Shown here piece after piece: positions 1-8,285 of a stretch of DNA of 25,991 nucleotides (position 1 is the stretch's first letter; every line of letters begins with the position of its first letter). The position numbers and the translations under genes are program-made. The notes below the pieces were generated by a model. The model was not told where the DNA came from. It made no database searches and worked only from the letters and a program-made list of their open reading frames with translations. The stretch comes from a virus. The stretch spans positions 1-25,991 of IMG/VR virus record IMGVR_UViG_3300035698_010148; one strand, 5' to 3'.

Positions 1-2
1 AA

Positions 3-122
3 GATGGTCATAGAATATGGGGTCATATTGATTTACCTGACATTGATATTTCTGATCTTTATGACAAAATTAATGACATTAACGACAAAATAATAAAGAA
101 AAAACACGAATTTATGCTTTAA
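3..122 (+). CDS. C-terminal end of an upstream gene (partial)
   Basis: An open frame enters from the left edge and gives 39 residues (beginning DGHRIWGHIDLP, ending KKKHEFML) before a TAA at 120-122. The stretch is rich in Asp and Ile and alternates like a short amphipathic helix (DLYDKINDINDKI). No family is recognised. From its position just before decoration and neck genes it could be the end of a head or collar protein, which is inference from context only. Its last 40 bases overlap, in another frame, a stretch that reads like the N-terminal repeats of the following HNH endonuclease. The stop codon may therefore be a product of the endonuclease insertion, or of a frameshift near the A-run at 99-104. 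Confidence 0.45.
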   Translation, partial: DGHRIWGHIDLPDIDISDLYDKINDINDKIIKKKHEFML

Positions 123-193
123 GATGGAGAAGTAACAATTTAGAAAAATCAAGAAGCAAAAGCCGTGATTGGTGCAAAAATAATTTAGAAAAA

Positions 194-637
194 ATGAGAA
201 TTATAAATCTAAGATGGAGAGAAAATAATCCAGACAAGGCAAAAGAAAGTTGGAACAAAAGTTATATTAAAAAGAAATTAAATCTAAAGTTTTGTTTAAA
301 TAAATCAATAAGTACAAGTATATATGACTCACTAAAGAAAAACAAAGGTTCAAAAAATGGCCGTCATTGGGAAGATTTGGTTGGATATACTGTGGAATGC
401 TTGAAACTACATCTCGAATCAACGCTACCATATGGTTATGATTGGCAGGACTATTTGGACGGAAAATTGCACATCGATCATATAATACCAATAAGCGTAT
501 TTAATTTCAACGATGCAAGCAACATAGATTTTCAGAAATGTTGGGATTTAGATAATCTACAATTATTGCCGGCAAAAGAAAATTTAGTTAAAAGCAATAA
601 ACTCGAACAATCCTTTCAACAAAGTTTAGCAATTTAA
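194..637 (+). CDS. HNH homing endonuclease, N-terminally truncated (copy 1)
   Basis: Free-standing HNH endonuclease of the homing type, expected to cut DNA and spread its own gene. From the ATG at 194 it is 147 residues. A GRHWEDLVGYT block lies at 57-66, the catalytic HIDH at 93-96 and the downstream HNH asparagines near N121 and N130 (DLDNLQLLPAKEN). The other two copies in this window are 212 and 276 residues and begin with CxxC zinc-finger pairs, which are absent here. The same frame stays open back to base 83 and reads TRIYALRWRSNNLEKSR, typical of this family's NNPEK repeats. The gene is therefore probably 5'-truncated or frameshifted rather than truly starting at 194. There is no convincing ribosome site before the ATG. 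The HNH core is intact, so nuclease activity cannot be excluded. Confidence 0.8.
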   Translation: MRIINLRWRENNPDKAKESWNKSYIKKKLNLKFCLNKSISTSIYDSLKKNKGSKNGRHWEDLVGYTVECLKLHLESTLPYGYDWQDYLDGKLHIDHIIPISVFNFNDASNIDFQKCWDLDNLQLLPAKENLVKSNKLEQSFQQSLAI

Positions 638-654
638 AGTAATGAGGATATGAT

Positions 655-1287
655 ATGCGACCAAAAATAATAGAATTAACCGCCGATGCTCTTGATGCCG
701 ATGGTTATGTAACAACAGTAACGCCGAGTGTAGCTGGAGCTTTGACACTTGGCGGAGATTTATGTACAAGTGGTGTTGGCTTGCCAGATATTGCAAGACA
801 TGTAGCGATTACAGGAGGTAGTAATGAAAGCGGCGACACGTTTACTATCGTAGGTACTGATCGGCAAGATCGAGTAATAACAGAGGCACTTGCTGGGCCA
901 AATGCTGGTGTTGTAAGTAGCGTAAATAATTATAAGACAGTTACTTCAATAACAACCGATGGTGCTGCGACAGGTGCTATTACAATAGGAACAGATGGCG
1001 AATTCGATTCACAGATTGTTCCGGTTAATAGTTATGCTGACAATATAAGTTATTCAGTAGAGTTGTCCTCTGATAAAAATTTAACATATGAATTCAAGTA
1101 CACACTTTCTGACATATTTGCAGTAGGATTTCTCGAGGCAGCCGCGATATGGTTTTCTGATCTCGGTCCTAAAACTGTAAATTCAAATTCAGTTTCAGCC
1201 GGTCCTTTTAGGGCATGTCGCTTAGAAATAACGGATTTTGAAGCAGGCACTATTGTTTGGAATATAGTTACTGCGGCGAACAGATGA
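655..1287 (+). CDS. Phage structural (decoration-like) protein
   Basis: A 210-residue beta-rich protein with no signal peptide or membrane segment. The sequence is full of Gly, Thr, Ser and Val in short alternating strands (ALTLGGDL, GDTFTIVGTDRQD, TGAITIGTDGEF). This pattern is seen in phage virion proteins encoded just after the major capsid protein. It probably decorates the capsid or belongs to the head, but that is inference from composition and from its place before the zinc-ribbon and gp4-like genes. The start is supported by GAGG at 645-647. HNH endonuclease genes flank it on both sides, a common arrangement where homing genes settle between conserved late genes. No catalytic motif is visible. 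Confidence 0.6.
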   Translation: MRPKIIELTADALDADGYVTTVTPSVAGALTLGGDLCTSGVGLPDIARHVAITGGSNESGDTFTIVGTDRQDRVITEALAGPNAGVVSSVNNYKTVTSITTDGAATGAITIGTDGEFDSQIVPVNSYADNISYSVELSSDKNLTYEFKYTLSDIFAVGFLEAAAIWFSDLGPKTVNSNSVSAGPFRACRLEITDFEAGTIVWNIVTAANR

Positions 1288-1374
1288 GTGTGAATACAAT
1301 ATGAATAAGCATAAGAGCTAGAAAAACATCCGCAGAATAAGACCCTTTCCTCCACAATATTAAAAGAGAATACT

Positions 1375-2013
1375 ATGTCTACATTAAGATTATGTAAGAA
1401 ATGTGGCGAAGAAAAACCATTGGAAGAGTTCAGCAAACATCCCTTTGGCCATAGGCATACATGTTTTATATGCATGAGAGAACATGACAAAATACGTTCG
1501 CGAGAATATAGAAAGAACAACCCAGAAATATCGCGCGCGGCAGCTAGGAATTGGCGTATAAATAATAGTAAAAAAATGAAAGCAACAATAAAAAAATGGG
1601 AAAAGAATAACCCAGAAAAAATTAAGGCTAAAAGAAAAAGAATGCGAGACAAAAATAAAAATAATTTGCAATATCGGTTAAATAATACAATAAGGGCAGT
1701 ATTGACTCGCTCATTAAAAAGAAATAACGGTTCTAAAAATGGTAGACACTGGGAGGATTTAGTGGGTTATACTATCTCTGATTTACGAATGCACCTTGAA
1801 AAACAATTTGCTGAAGGTATGAGCTGGGATAACTATGGAGACTGGCACATTGACCATATAATACCAATTTCAGTGTTTAATTTTAGTAGTCCGGAGCACA
1901 TAGATTTTAAACGATGTTGGACATTAGACAACTTGCAACCAATGTGGGCTAAAGAAAACAGAATAAAACAAGATAAGCTCGAACAATCATTTCAACCAAG
2001 TCTAGCAATGTAA
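1375..2013 (+). CDS. HNH homing endonuclease (copy 2)
   Basis: Complete 212-residue free-standing HNH endonuclease. The N-terminal zinc finger has C7, C10, C30 and C33. A basic linker with NNPE-type repeats (about 48-82) is likely to contact DNA. The GRHWEDLVGYT block (123-132) precedes the HNH core with H158-I-D-H161 and asparagines N186 and N195 (LDNLQPMWAKEN). It sits between two virion genes, with AGAG as a weak ribosome site, and has its own 87-base leader. Its core shares a perfect 56-base stretch (1858-1913) with copy 3, although the genes are diverged on both sides. The family cuts one strand or both near its insertion site; the target here is unknown. Confidence 0.88.
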   Translation: MSTLRLCKKCGEEKPLEEFSKHPFGHRHTCFICMREHDKIRSREYRKNNPEISRAAARNWRINNSKKMKATIKKWEKNNPEKIKAKRKRMRDKNKNNLQYRLNNTIRAVLTRSLKRNNGSKNGRHWEDLVGYTISDLRMHLEKQFAEGMSWDNYGDWHIDHIIPISVFNFSSPEHIDFKRCWTLDNLQPMWAKENRIKQDKLEQSFQPSLAM

Positions 2014-2025
2014 AATAGGGCAAAA

Positions 2026-2502
2026 ATGCCAAAAAACACTAAATATATTCCGGGTGATCCCTGGTTTATTTGTGATATTTGTGGGTTTCAAAGGCGTAGA
2101 AGCGAGATAAGAGAAAATTGGAAGAAACAGAAAGTATGTGCCGATACATGTTTGGAGCCTCGTCACCAACAGCTCTCAATTAGGCCAGTCAAAGAGCATA
2201 CCGCTGTTTTAGGCGCACGGCCTGATTCTACTGATTACCTATCAGACCCAAGTTCAACAACACTAGCCGCCGCCGCGGCAAACGGAGATTTAACTATAAC
2301 CGTGGCTTCAGCTACCGGTATTACTGATGGTGATTATATAGCAGTTGTCACAGATGATGGCGCACGGGTATGGACAACAGTAAACGGTTCTCCTGCTGGT
2401 GCAGTAGTAACGATAACTATTGGCTTAATAGGCGCAGCATCTTCCGGCAATACAGTTTACTTTGCATCTTCACTTGGAAGAGTTACGGCAAGCGATTTAT
2501 AA
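2026..2502 (+). CDS. Zinc-ribbon phage virion protein with C-terminal beta module
   Basis: A 158-residue protein in two parts. Residues 1-65 hold a treble-clef or rubredoxin-like zinc site (C16-x2-C19 and C38-x3-C42) followed by EPRHQQLSIRPVKE. This matches a widespread small phage protein with CDxCGF and ERHPQD-like motifs, encoded near head-to-tail genes. Residues about 86-148 form a beta module (DLTITV, ITDGDYI, WTTVNG). Nearly the same module is inserted in the next gene (residues 99-160 there). Its role is probably structural, in the head-tail junction, though the family has no proven function that I can name. It lies 13 bases after HNH copy 2, with AGGG as the ribosome site, and 12 bases before the next ATG. 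Confidence 0.65.
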   Translation: MPKNTKYIPGDPWFICDICGFQRRRSEIRENWKKQKVCADTCLEPRHQQLSIRPVKEHTAVLGARPDSTDYLSDPSSTTLAAAAANGDLTITVASATGITDGDYIAVVTDDGARVWTTVNGSPAGAVVTITIGLIGAASSGNTVYFASSLGRVTASDL

Positions 2503-2514
2503 TAGGAGTTGACT

Positions 2515-3468
2515 ATGAGTTCAGGAGATTTTGTGTTTTCTGCAAGCAGAAATGCAATTATAAACGGAGCGTTCCGGCTGTTAGGGTATAATAGAGAGCA
2601 TGGTGCTATGCCGGCTGATGCTAGTCTTGATGCAGTTGAAACGCTTAATATGATGATGAGTGCATGGCAGGCAGAAGGTATTGCCATGTGGAAAAAGAGA
2701 GATATCACACTATTTATGCAAAAGGCTGTAGCGAGTTACAGTATAGGCCCGTCTGGTGATAATGCCACCTTGGCCCCATACAGCACTAAGCTTGCTGCGG
2801 ATTCTGATTCTGGCGACTCTACAATAACGGTTGATGACGATGATGACATTACAGATGGCGATTATATCGGAATTGAACTTGATACCGGACTTTTCCAATG
2901 GACAACTGTTGATGGTGATCCTGCTTCAAATGTTGTAACTCTTACCACTGCTCTCACCGGCGACACTTCTGAAAATCAATATGTGGCAAATTATACAACG
3001 AAGTGTCAAAGACCTATGGAGATAATCGAAGCAAGACTACGCAATAGTCAGGATGTTGACAATATACTCGAAATAGTCTCGAGAGTAGAATATATGCAGT
3101 TGAGCGATAAGACTTCTACCGGGACCCCAAACATAATGTATTACGATCCTCAGTTGGTAAATGCCGTTATGTATTTGTGGCAAACGACAAATGATGTTGA
3201 AAACAGGGTAGTGTTCACGGCAAAGTATCCTATTGAAATATTCAGTGCATTTGGTGATACGGCAGATTTCCCGCAGGAATGGTTTCTTGCATTGAAATAT
3301 AACTTGGCTGTATTACTTATCCCGGAATACATGCGCGAAAGCAAAATGAGCGTAACGCAGATAAACCTATTAATTTCGCAAGCTGAAAATTTTAAAGAAA
3401 CGGTAAAGTCTTTCGATGCCACATATGCTTCGGCACAATTTGTACCCGATACCGGAAGGGGTAGATGA
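2515..3468 (+). CDS. P22 gp4-like tail accessory factor / DNA stabilisation protein
   Basis: Likely the head-to-tail adaptor that seals packaged DNA beneath the portal. The first 70 residues (SRNAIINGAFRLLGYN, then LDAVETLNMMMSAWQAEG) match the helical start of the P22 gp4 family, with alternating small and large helical residues and the LN..M..W pattern. P22 gp4 is about 166 residues and this protein is 317. Part of the difference is a beta module at about 99-160 (STITV, ITDGDYIGI, WTTVDG) shared with the gene before. The C-terminal half (about 165-317) is helical again. The start is placed at the ATG at 2515, 6 bases after AGGAG (2504-2508); a TTG at 2509 lies too close to that site. It overlaps the next gene at ATGATG. 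Confidence 0.68.
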   Translation: MSSGDFVFSASRNAIINGAFRLLGYNREHGAMPADASLDAVETLNMMMSAWQAEGIAMWKKRDITLFMQKAVASYSIGPSGDNATLAPYSTKLAADSDSGDSTITVDDDDDITDGDYIGIELDTGLFQWTTVDGDPASNVVTLTTALTGDTSENQYVANYTTKCQRPMEIIEARLRNSQDVDNILEIVSRVEYMQLSDKTSTGTPNIMYYDPQLVNAVMYLWQTTNDVENRVVFTAKYPIEIFSAFGDTADFPQEWFLALKYNLAVLLIPEYMRESKMSVTQINLLISQAENFKETVKSFDATYASAQFVPDTGRGR

Positions 3469-4130
3469 TGGCTGCTTATTATACAACTGCACAAATGGTT
3501 GACTTGGTTGAATTATATATAGATAAATTTGCAAGTGAAGAAAAAGAAGTTTTAAATGCAGCAAGACCGTTATTAACAGCTCTTCTCAATAGGGGCCAGC
3601 TTGACGTAGTTGGTTTACTTGACAGGAAAAACCTTGATATACTCGATAAGAATCAAACTGTAACAGTAGATGCATCTGGAGCTTATGCTTTAGGCTCGTT
3701 GACTGCTGCAGCATATAATGGGGCTGAAAGCGTTGATGAAGTATTATTGGTTGGTGGTAAATACTGTGTCAGAAAAACTTTCGATGAATACAAAAAGATG
3801 GTTAATAACGATTATGTGTTCGCCGCTACTGAGCCGATATGTTATTTCAGGGGCGAAAATGTTTATGTTGAGCCATATACGGCCTCAACGACATCGATTA
3901 AAATTTATTATATGTCAACTCCAACAACTCATGTTGATGGATCTGGTACGCCAACAGCATTTAGCCAACCGGTACTTGAAATAATAGTTGAATATACGGC
4001 ATCTTTAGCATACAACTATATGCAAAAACCAGATATGTCGCAAGCAGCGCTTAAAAATTCACTTATGTCTATAAATGTAATGAATAACAAACAGATAATA
4101 ATAGAACAAACGCAGGCAGGTCTTGATTAA
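3465..4130 (+). CDS. Head-tail adaptor-like virion protein
   Basis: A 221-residue protein. A helical N-terminus (AQMVDLVELYIDKF, then ARPLLTALLNRGQLDVVGLLD) leads to a short beta section (KNQTVTVDASGAYALGSL, ENVYVEPYTASTTSIKIYYM). A C-terminal helix follows (LEIIVEYTASLAYNYM). This order is typical of phage neck adaptor proteins of the DUF6682 or gp11-like kind, and it resembles the two paralogues at 8.3-9.6 kb. It is expected to sit between portal and tail, inferred from fold pattern and neighbours. The start overlaps the end of the preceding gene (ATGATG at 3465), with GGAAGGGG just upstream; the ATG at 3468 is equally possible. The stop overlaps the next start as TAATG. Confidence 0.55.
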   Translation: MMAAYYTTAQMVDLVELYIDKFASEEKEVLNAARPLLTALLNRGQLDVVGLLDRKNLDILDKNQTVTVDASGAYALGSLTAAAYNGAESVDEVLLVGGKYCVRKTFDEYKKMVNNDYVFAATEPICYFRGENVYVEPYTASTTSIKIYYMSTPTTHVDGSGTPTAFSQPVLEIIVEYTASLAYNYMQKPDMSQAALKNSLMSINVMNNKQIIIEQTQAGLD

Positions 4131-5287
4131 TGGCAAATGAATATGTACATGATTTAGATGCGATAGGTGCGGTGGATGCAGGTTCTTTACTAGCAATTGA
4201 AGATACTGCGTCACCCACTGATTTAAAGAAAGTTACTATTGCAAATTTACAAACATTTCTGAACACTGGGAATCGAACTATTACAGGAGATTTGACTGTA
4301 ACAGGCAATATTGTTGGTGTAGGAGGTGCGTTCTCCGGAGCAGTAAGCGGTACAACAGGTACATTCTCCGGAGCCGTAAGCGGAACAGATGGTACTTTTG
4401 CAGGTGGTAATTTAGATGTAGGCGTTGATAAAACACAAGAAGGCATAATTAAGGCATATGGTGATAATGCAGGAGAGGGTGGACAACTTTATCTATATAA
4501 CGGAGTAGATGATTACGATACAGTTAAACACTGGAAGATGCAATTGGATGGTATTGATACCGTCAATGCTTTATGGATAGGTCCTGATACAGACCCCAAT
4601 GCTTTTATATTTGGCAATAACGGTGATTTAGCCATTGTTGGTGACTTGACAGTTACCGGAAGTGGTATAGATGGAGGTGCTGCTGCTGATTTTACAATAA
4701 GTTCAAAAAACAGCAAGTCACTTAAATTGTTTGAAGATGCTGGTAGAGGTTTAACAATAGCCGATGGTGGATTATCGACATTTTCTCATGGTGTTACTTT
4801 AAATAGTGGGAATTTAACTCTCAGTAGCGGTGGACTTACTTTATCTGGCAATATAATACTTAGTGGTGGTGGAGCAACCGTTGATGGAGTTGATATATCA
4901 GCTCATGCAACTAATGATGACGCTCACCATGCAAAGTCTCATGTTCACGCTGCTAGTGCTATTACATCGGGAACATTGGGTACGTCAAGAGGTGGTACTG
5001 GCGTTAATTCATTAAGTGCGAATAGAGTTATGATATCAGGAGCTAGTGCTACAACAATAACATCATCGTCAATAACCAAAACAGAATTAGAATATTTGAA
5101 TGATGTATCAAGTTCAATACAAAATCAATTAAATAATAAACTCGCAACAAGCACATATACATCTCATGCTTCAAATGCATCTGCTCACCATGTGAAATAT
5201 GCACCATCTGGACTCACTGGAGGATTCTATATTGAATCCGGAGAGTATGTAAGTGTAACTAATGGATTAGTGCAAAGTGTTAGTTAA
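4130..5287 (+). CDS. Tail fibre-like protein
   Basis: A 385-residue fibre-type protein. The N-terminus (about 1-48) is compact and may be the attachment part. Residues 49-100 carry repeated strands (ITGDLTVTGN, then two copies of an 11-residue FSGAVSGT unit). Residues about 210-245 are Ser/Gly-rich beta. A later stretch has RGGTG, then ITSSSITKTELEYLNDVSSS and IQNQLNNK, the classic trimeric tail-fibre pattern in which a GGTG loop precedes a helical bundle. HHAKSHVHA and HASNASAHH are His-rich and could bind metal ions, as in T4-type fibre tips. There is no S74 chaperone. Translation is coupled to the gene before by TAATG. Probably a receptor-binding or side fibre. Confidence 0.68.
   Translation: MANEYVHDLDAIGAVDAGSLLAIEDTASPTDLKKVTIANLQTFLNTGNRTITGDLTVTGNIVGVGGAFSGAVSGTTGTFSGAVSGTDGTFAGGNLDVGVDKTQEGIIKAYGDNAGEGGQLYLYNGVDDYDTVKHWKMQLDGIDTVNALWIGPDTDPNAFIFGNNGDLAIVGDLTVTGSGIDGGAAADFTISSKNSKSLKLFEDAGRGLTIADGGLSTFSHGVTLNSGNLTLSSGGLTLSGNIILSGGGATVDGVDISAHATNDDAHHAKSHVHAASAITSGTLGTSRGGTGVNSLSANRVMISGASATTITSSSITKTELEYLNDVSSSIQNQLNNKLATSTYTSHASNASAHHVKYAPSGLTGGFYIESGEYVSVTNGLVQSVS
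4331..4396 (+). repeat. Two 33-bp tandem repeats in the fibre-like gene
   Basis: Two adjacent units, 4331-4363 and 4364-4396, both begin TTCTCCGGAG and encode an 11-residue FSGAVSGT unit. They differ at several bases but stay in frame. This looks like a recent in-frame duplication that lengthens the fibre shaft. Confidence 0.75.
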
Positions 5288-5311
5288 TATAATATAAAAG
5301 GAGAAAGAAGA

Positions 5312-5521
5312 ATGAACAAGAATGTAGAATTATTAATTGTAGAGAAAAAAGCATTAATGAATGAATGTTTTTCTAAGTCAAACGCTTATAATGCTGATGG
5401 CATAAGATTGTCTATTGAAATAAATGAAATTGTTGAATTATCAAATCAAAATGATGATCTTCGCAAAGAAAATAACAGTCTTGATAATAAACTTAAGAAA
5501 TATACAGAAAAGAAAAAATAA
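5312..5521 (+). CDS. Small coiled-coil protein, unknown function
   Basis: A 69-residue hydrophilic protein. The last 35 residues (EIVELSNQNDDLRKENNSL, then DNKLKKY) have a leucine/isoleucine heptad pattern suited to a short coiled coil; no family is recognised. A strong ribosome site (AAAGGAG at 5297-5303) precedes the ATG, and the stop overlaps the next start as TAATG. Its place between the fibre-like gene and the nozzle-like gene suggests a small virion or assembly factor. That is inference. Confidence 0.55.
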   Translation: MNKNVELLIVEKKALMNECFSKSNAYNADGIRLSIEINEIVELSNQNDDLRKENNSLDNKLKKYTEKKK

Positions 5522-5700
5522 TGGCGAATATCTTTGATTTTTTAAAAACAAGTCCAACTGATTTGTTGTTAACTGCTTCGGGAACATTCTTAATAACAGC
5601 AACACTACCGGAGCCACCTATGTATTTTGAACGATTAACTATAACGTATGGCGAAGATGGTGATATAGATAATGGCAACCAAATATCTGAACGTAAATAG
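5521..5700 (+). CDS. Small hypothetical protein (59 aa)
   Basis: An ATG overlapping the previous stop (TAATG at 5519-5523) opens a 59-residue frame, beginning MANIFDFLKTSPTDLLLT and ending GNQISERK, with TAG at 5698-5700. Its last 29 bases overlap the start of the 866-residue gene in another frame. The tight coupling at both ends, and the lack of any other gene in 5522-5671, support it as real. There is a short hydrophobic stretch (LLLTASGTFLITATLP) and a beta-like YFERLTITYGEDGDI. No family is recognised. Confidence 0.5.
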   Translation: MANIFDFLKTSPTDLLLTASGTFLITATLPEPPMYFERLTITYGEDGDIDNGNQISERK

Positions 5701-8272
5701 GATAACATTAACGGACAACAACGATATGCCAATAATTGATATTAGAGATTTTTCTGGCGTGTTTACGAATGGTGACGTTGAAGATATACCGGATAATATG
5801 CTTACCGAGCTGAAGAATCTAAGACCGTATCATGGAAGGTTGGTTAAAACTCATGGTTTCGGTGCAAAAATAGCTGGCGTAACAGCACAGATTTTAGATA
5901 ATATGGTTACTTATATAAATGATAATATCGCAAATGATGGGAATACTGATTCGATATATCTAGGAGTTTATGTAAACGATTCAACGTATGTTGTTACTCT
6001 ATATGGATATAAGGAAACTGGTTCTGCTTGGGATACGCTGAATAACCTTACTGATTTTACTATTGATGGAACATATTATCATGCTAATGCAAAAAATCCT
6101 GTATTTTCCTATAATCAGGCAATACGGTTTTTGCCCGGTAACGTGAGTAAAGCAGATGGTACAAACGAATCAAAGGGTATATGGATCGGGTATATAAACA
6201 GGACTTTATTCGATGGTATTTATACCCCTACTGCGAAATTCTATGATTTTGATGCTACACCAGAAAGGCCAGATTTTGATATTTATTTTGCAAATGAATT
6301 CGCATATACAGGTAGCGGAAGCACGGTAGGCACTGATTATTATTATAGATTTTCCTATGTGTATGATGGAAACCAAGAAAGTTTATTATCTGATATTGTT
6401 TATTATTGGGATGTGAGTGCAATAAATAAAGCTAATTACATATCTATAATTTTAAAATCAGCAACTATAACACCAAATTTTAGGATAACAGGACTGAAGG
6501 TTTATAGGTCAACCTCGTTGGATGGTACATATGAATTATTAACATATGTTGATTTATTGAGACCAGCCGCAAGTGTTCCACAAGGAGCAACTGGAGAAGC
6601 AACCGGCGCGCATTTCGCTGACGATAGAGTTTGCATACCTGAATTGACTTCATACGATTTTGACGATGCCCTTACTTATCAACTAATAATTGATGATAGT
6701 GCCAAATCTGACATAACTACTCCTGCTGACGGAACAGGATCAACAGTTTTTGTTTTTACTAGTCTTACTTGTGCTGCTGACGAATGGGATATGAATTGGT
6801 CATTATATCATAGTACTGATTCGTTTGCTTCTGCAGTAGCTTCAAGCGCTGACGGGGGAGCATATTGGGGTAGTCTTGCTATAATTATTCCTACTGCATA
6901 TACTCTCTATTCATTAGCGGGAGGTGTTATAGATACTTATGGACAGAGAATGGTTATTGATAATAACATAAATAAAGCTCTTCATGTTACGGATATGAAT
7001 TCAGAGCCAACAGGTTCTGCATATTATATAGCTAAGCCCTCTGAAGGTCTTTATTTGAGTACTGGCACAACTACTATTTATACTGAAATTTTTGATACTC
7101 TCGAGACCACTCCATCTGGCGAACCTCCGCTAACCGGAGAAGTATCTATCAAAATTAATGGAAAATTTGCAGAGATGATAAGTGGTAGGTTATGGCAGGT
7201 GAATGTTGTTCTCGATCCCGGAGGTAAGGGTGAAGTACATGAAGATTGGGCAACTTACTCAGAGCTTTATCAGCCAGATGTTAATCCTGTCTCTAATGCG
7301 AGATATATTCCTGATCGTGAAGGTGGCGAAATAACAGGGCTTGCGCAGGTGTTCGGAAATCCAGTAATATTAAAGAAACAAGCTATAGTACGTCTCGATG
7401 TTACAATAGCCCCCGGAACACCTGCTACTTGGAAAACAATTGAATCTCCTCATAACATTGGGAACATAGCCCCGCATGGATATATAACGGTTCTTGGCGA
7501 TTTGTACATAACTTACTATGACGGTATATATAAGATTAAACCAAGTAATTACTCAGGTACGGACAGTACACCTACAGAAAATTTGCGAATAAGTGAACCT
7601 ATAACAGATACATTTGAAAGCATGACTGATGCTGAAAAAGCATTGATAAGATGCCAGTACGACCAAAACTTAAGTGAAATTATTTTCATATTCCCATTGG
7701 CTGCAGGTGACGAAACATGGGCATTAAATATTGATACCGAACAATGGAGAGAAATAGAAACTGCAATAACACTTAACGAAGATTCAATATTGGTACTTGA
7801 TGAAGTAGCCGATCTTATGGCTTATGACGCTACTGATAAAAAAGTATATACTCTTTCAGCAGAAGAAGATGTTGATATACAATTTGATACAAAAACATTC
7901 CCAATAGCGTTTAAGCGTTCTGAATTAGTAAAATATCTTACTATTAGGTATAAATCTGATGAAACAATAGCTCTTAATGTCTATTCTGATATAGTGTTTA
8001 GCGAGGGTGATTTAGTCGATGCCAAGACGTACAGGATTCATGCGAATAGCGGTGGACTTGACATGACGAATATCGGTGCTGCCAATAATAACGTAGGCAC
8101 GGAATTTACATGTTCTGGTGGAACAACACCTACATCGTGGGGAACTGGTTCAGTAATTCAAACAAGTACAATAGCGACAAAAACATTACCAGTACATGAC
8201 GAGGCGCACAATGAAACAATCTATATAGGTCGGTGGGTAAAGGAATTTAAATTACGATTTAGTACATCATAA
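5672..8272 (+). CDS. Tail nozzle / gp10-like beta-propeller protein
   Basis: An 866-residue protein with a start (DIRDFSGVFTNGDVEDIPDN, then LKNLRPYHGRLVKTHGF) like that of podovirus tail hub proteins of the T7 gp12 or P22 gp10 kind. In those, an early segment says which values are prescribed and then names an RPG-like turn. The remainder is beta-rich with repeated blade-like units such as TDYYYRFSYVYDGNQ, ISGRLWQVNVVLD, ITGLAQVFGNPVILKK, GYITVLGDLYITYYDGIYKI and ETWALNIDTEQWREI. This agrees with a beta-propeller that plugs the tail channel. There is no signal peptide. Its place after the gp4-like and adaptor genes supports a tail nozzle or DNA-stabilisation role. No clear ribosome site precedes the ATG, so translation is probably coupled to the overlapping small gene. 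Confidence 0.6.
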   Translation: MATKYLNVNRITLTDNNDMPIIDIRDFSGVFTNGDVEDIPDNMLTELKNLRPYHGRLVKTHGFGAKIAGVTAQILDNMVTYINDNIANDGNTDSIYLGVYVNDSTYVVTLYGYKETGSAWDTLNNLTDFTIDGTYYHANAKNPVFSYNQAIRFLPGNVSKADGTNESKGIWIGYINRTLFDGIYTPTAKFYDFDATPERPDFDIYFANEFAYTGSGSTVGTDYYYRFSYVYDGNQESLLSDIVYYWDVSAINKANYISIILKSATITPNFRITGLKVYRSTSLDGTYELLTYVDLLRPAASVPQGATGEATGAHFADDRVCIPELTSYDFDDALTYQLIIDDSAKSDITTPADGTGSTVFVFTSLTCAADEWDMNWSLYHSTDSFASAVASSADGGAYWGSLAIIIPTAYTLYSLAGGVIDTYGQRMVIDNNINKALHVTDMNSEPTGSAYYIAKPSEGLYLSTGTTTIYTEIFDTLETTPSGEPPLTGEVSIKINGKFAEMISGRLWQVNVVLDPGGKGEVHEDWATYSELYQPDVNPVSNARYIPDREGGEITGLAQVFGNPVILKKQAIVRLDVTIAPGTPATWKTIESPHNIGNIAPHGYITVLGDLYITYYDGIYKIKPSNYSGTDSTPTENLRISEPITDTFESMTDAEKALIRCQYDQNLSEIIFIFPLAAGDETWALNIDTEQWREIETAITLNEDSILVLDEVADLMAYDATDKKVYTLSAEEDVDIQFDTKTFPIAFKRSELVKYLTIRYKSDETIALNVYSDIVFSEGDLVDAKTYRIHANSGGLDMTNIGAANNNVGTEFTCSGGTTPTSWGTGSVIQTSTIATKTLPVHDEAHNETIYIGRWVKEFKLRFSTS

Positions 8273-8285
8273 AAGGAGATAGATT

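Noticed and set aside
1288-1374. A small RNA or riboswitch before HNH copy 2
   Set aside because: The 87 bases show no stable paired structure by eye and no known motif.
1050-1671. Long minus-strand frames, including a 200-codon one across the decoration-like and HNH genes
   Set aside because: They lie opposite convincing plus-strand genes, lack ribosome sites and have the Phe/Ile/Ser-rich look of antisense frames of AT-rich genes.
5260-5293. TATAAT at 5288-5293 as a promoter for the small genes
   Set aside because: No reasonable -35 element lies 16-18 bases upstream, and the site is within an AT-rich operon gap of 24 bases.
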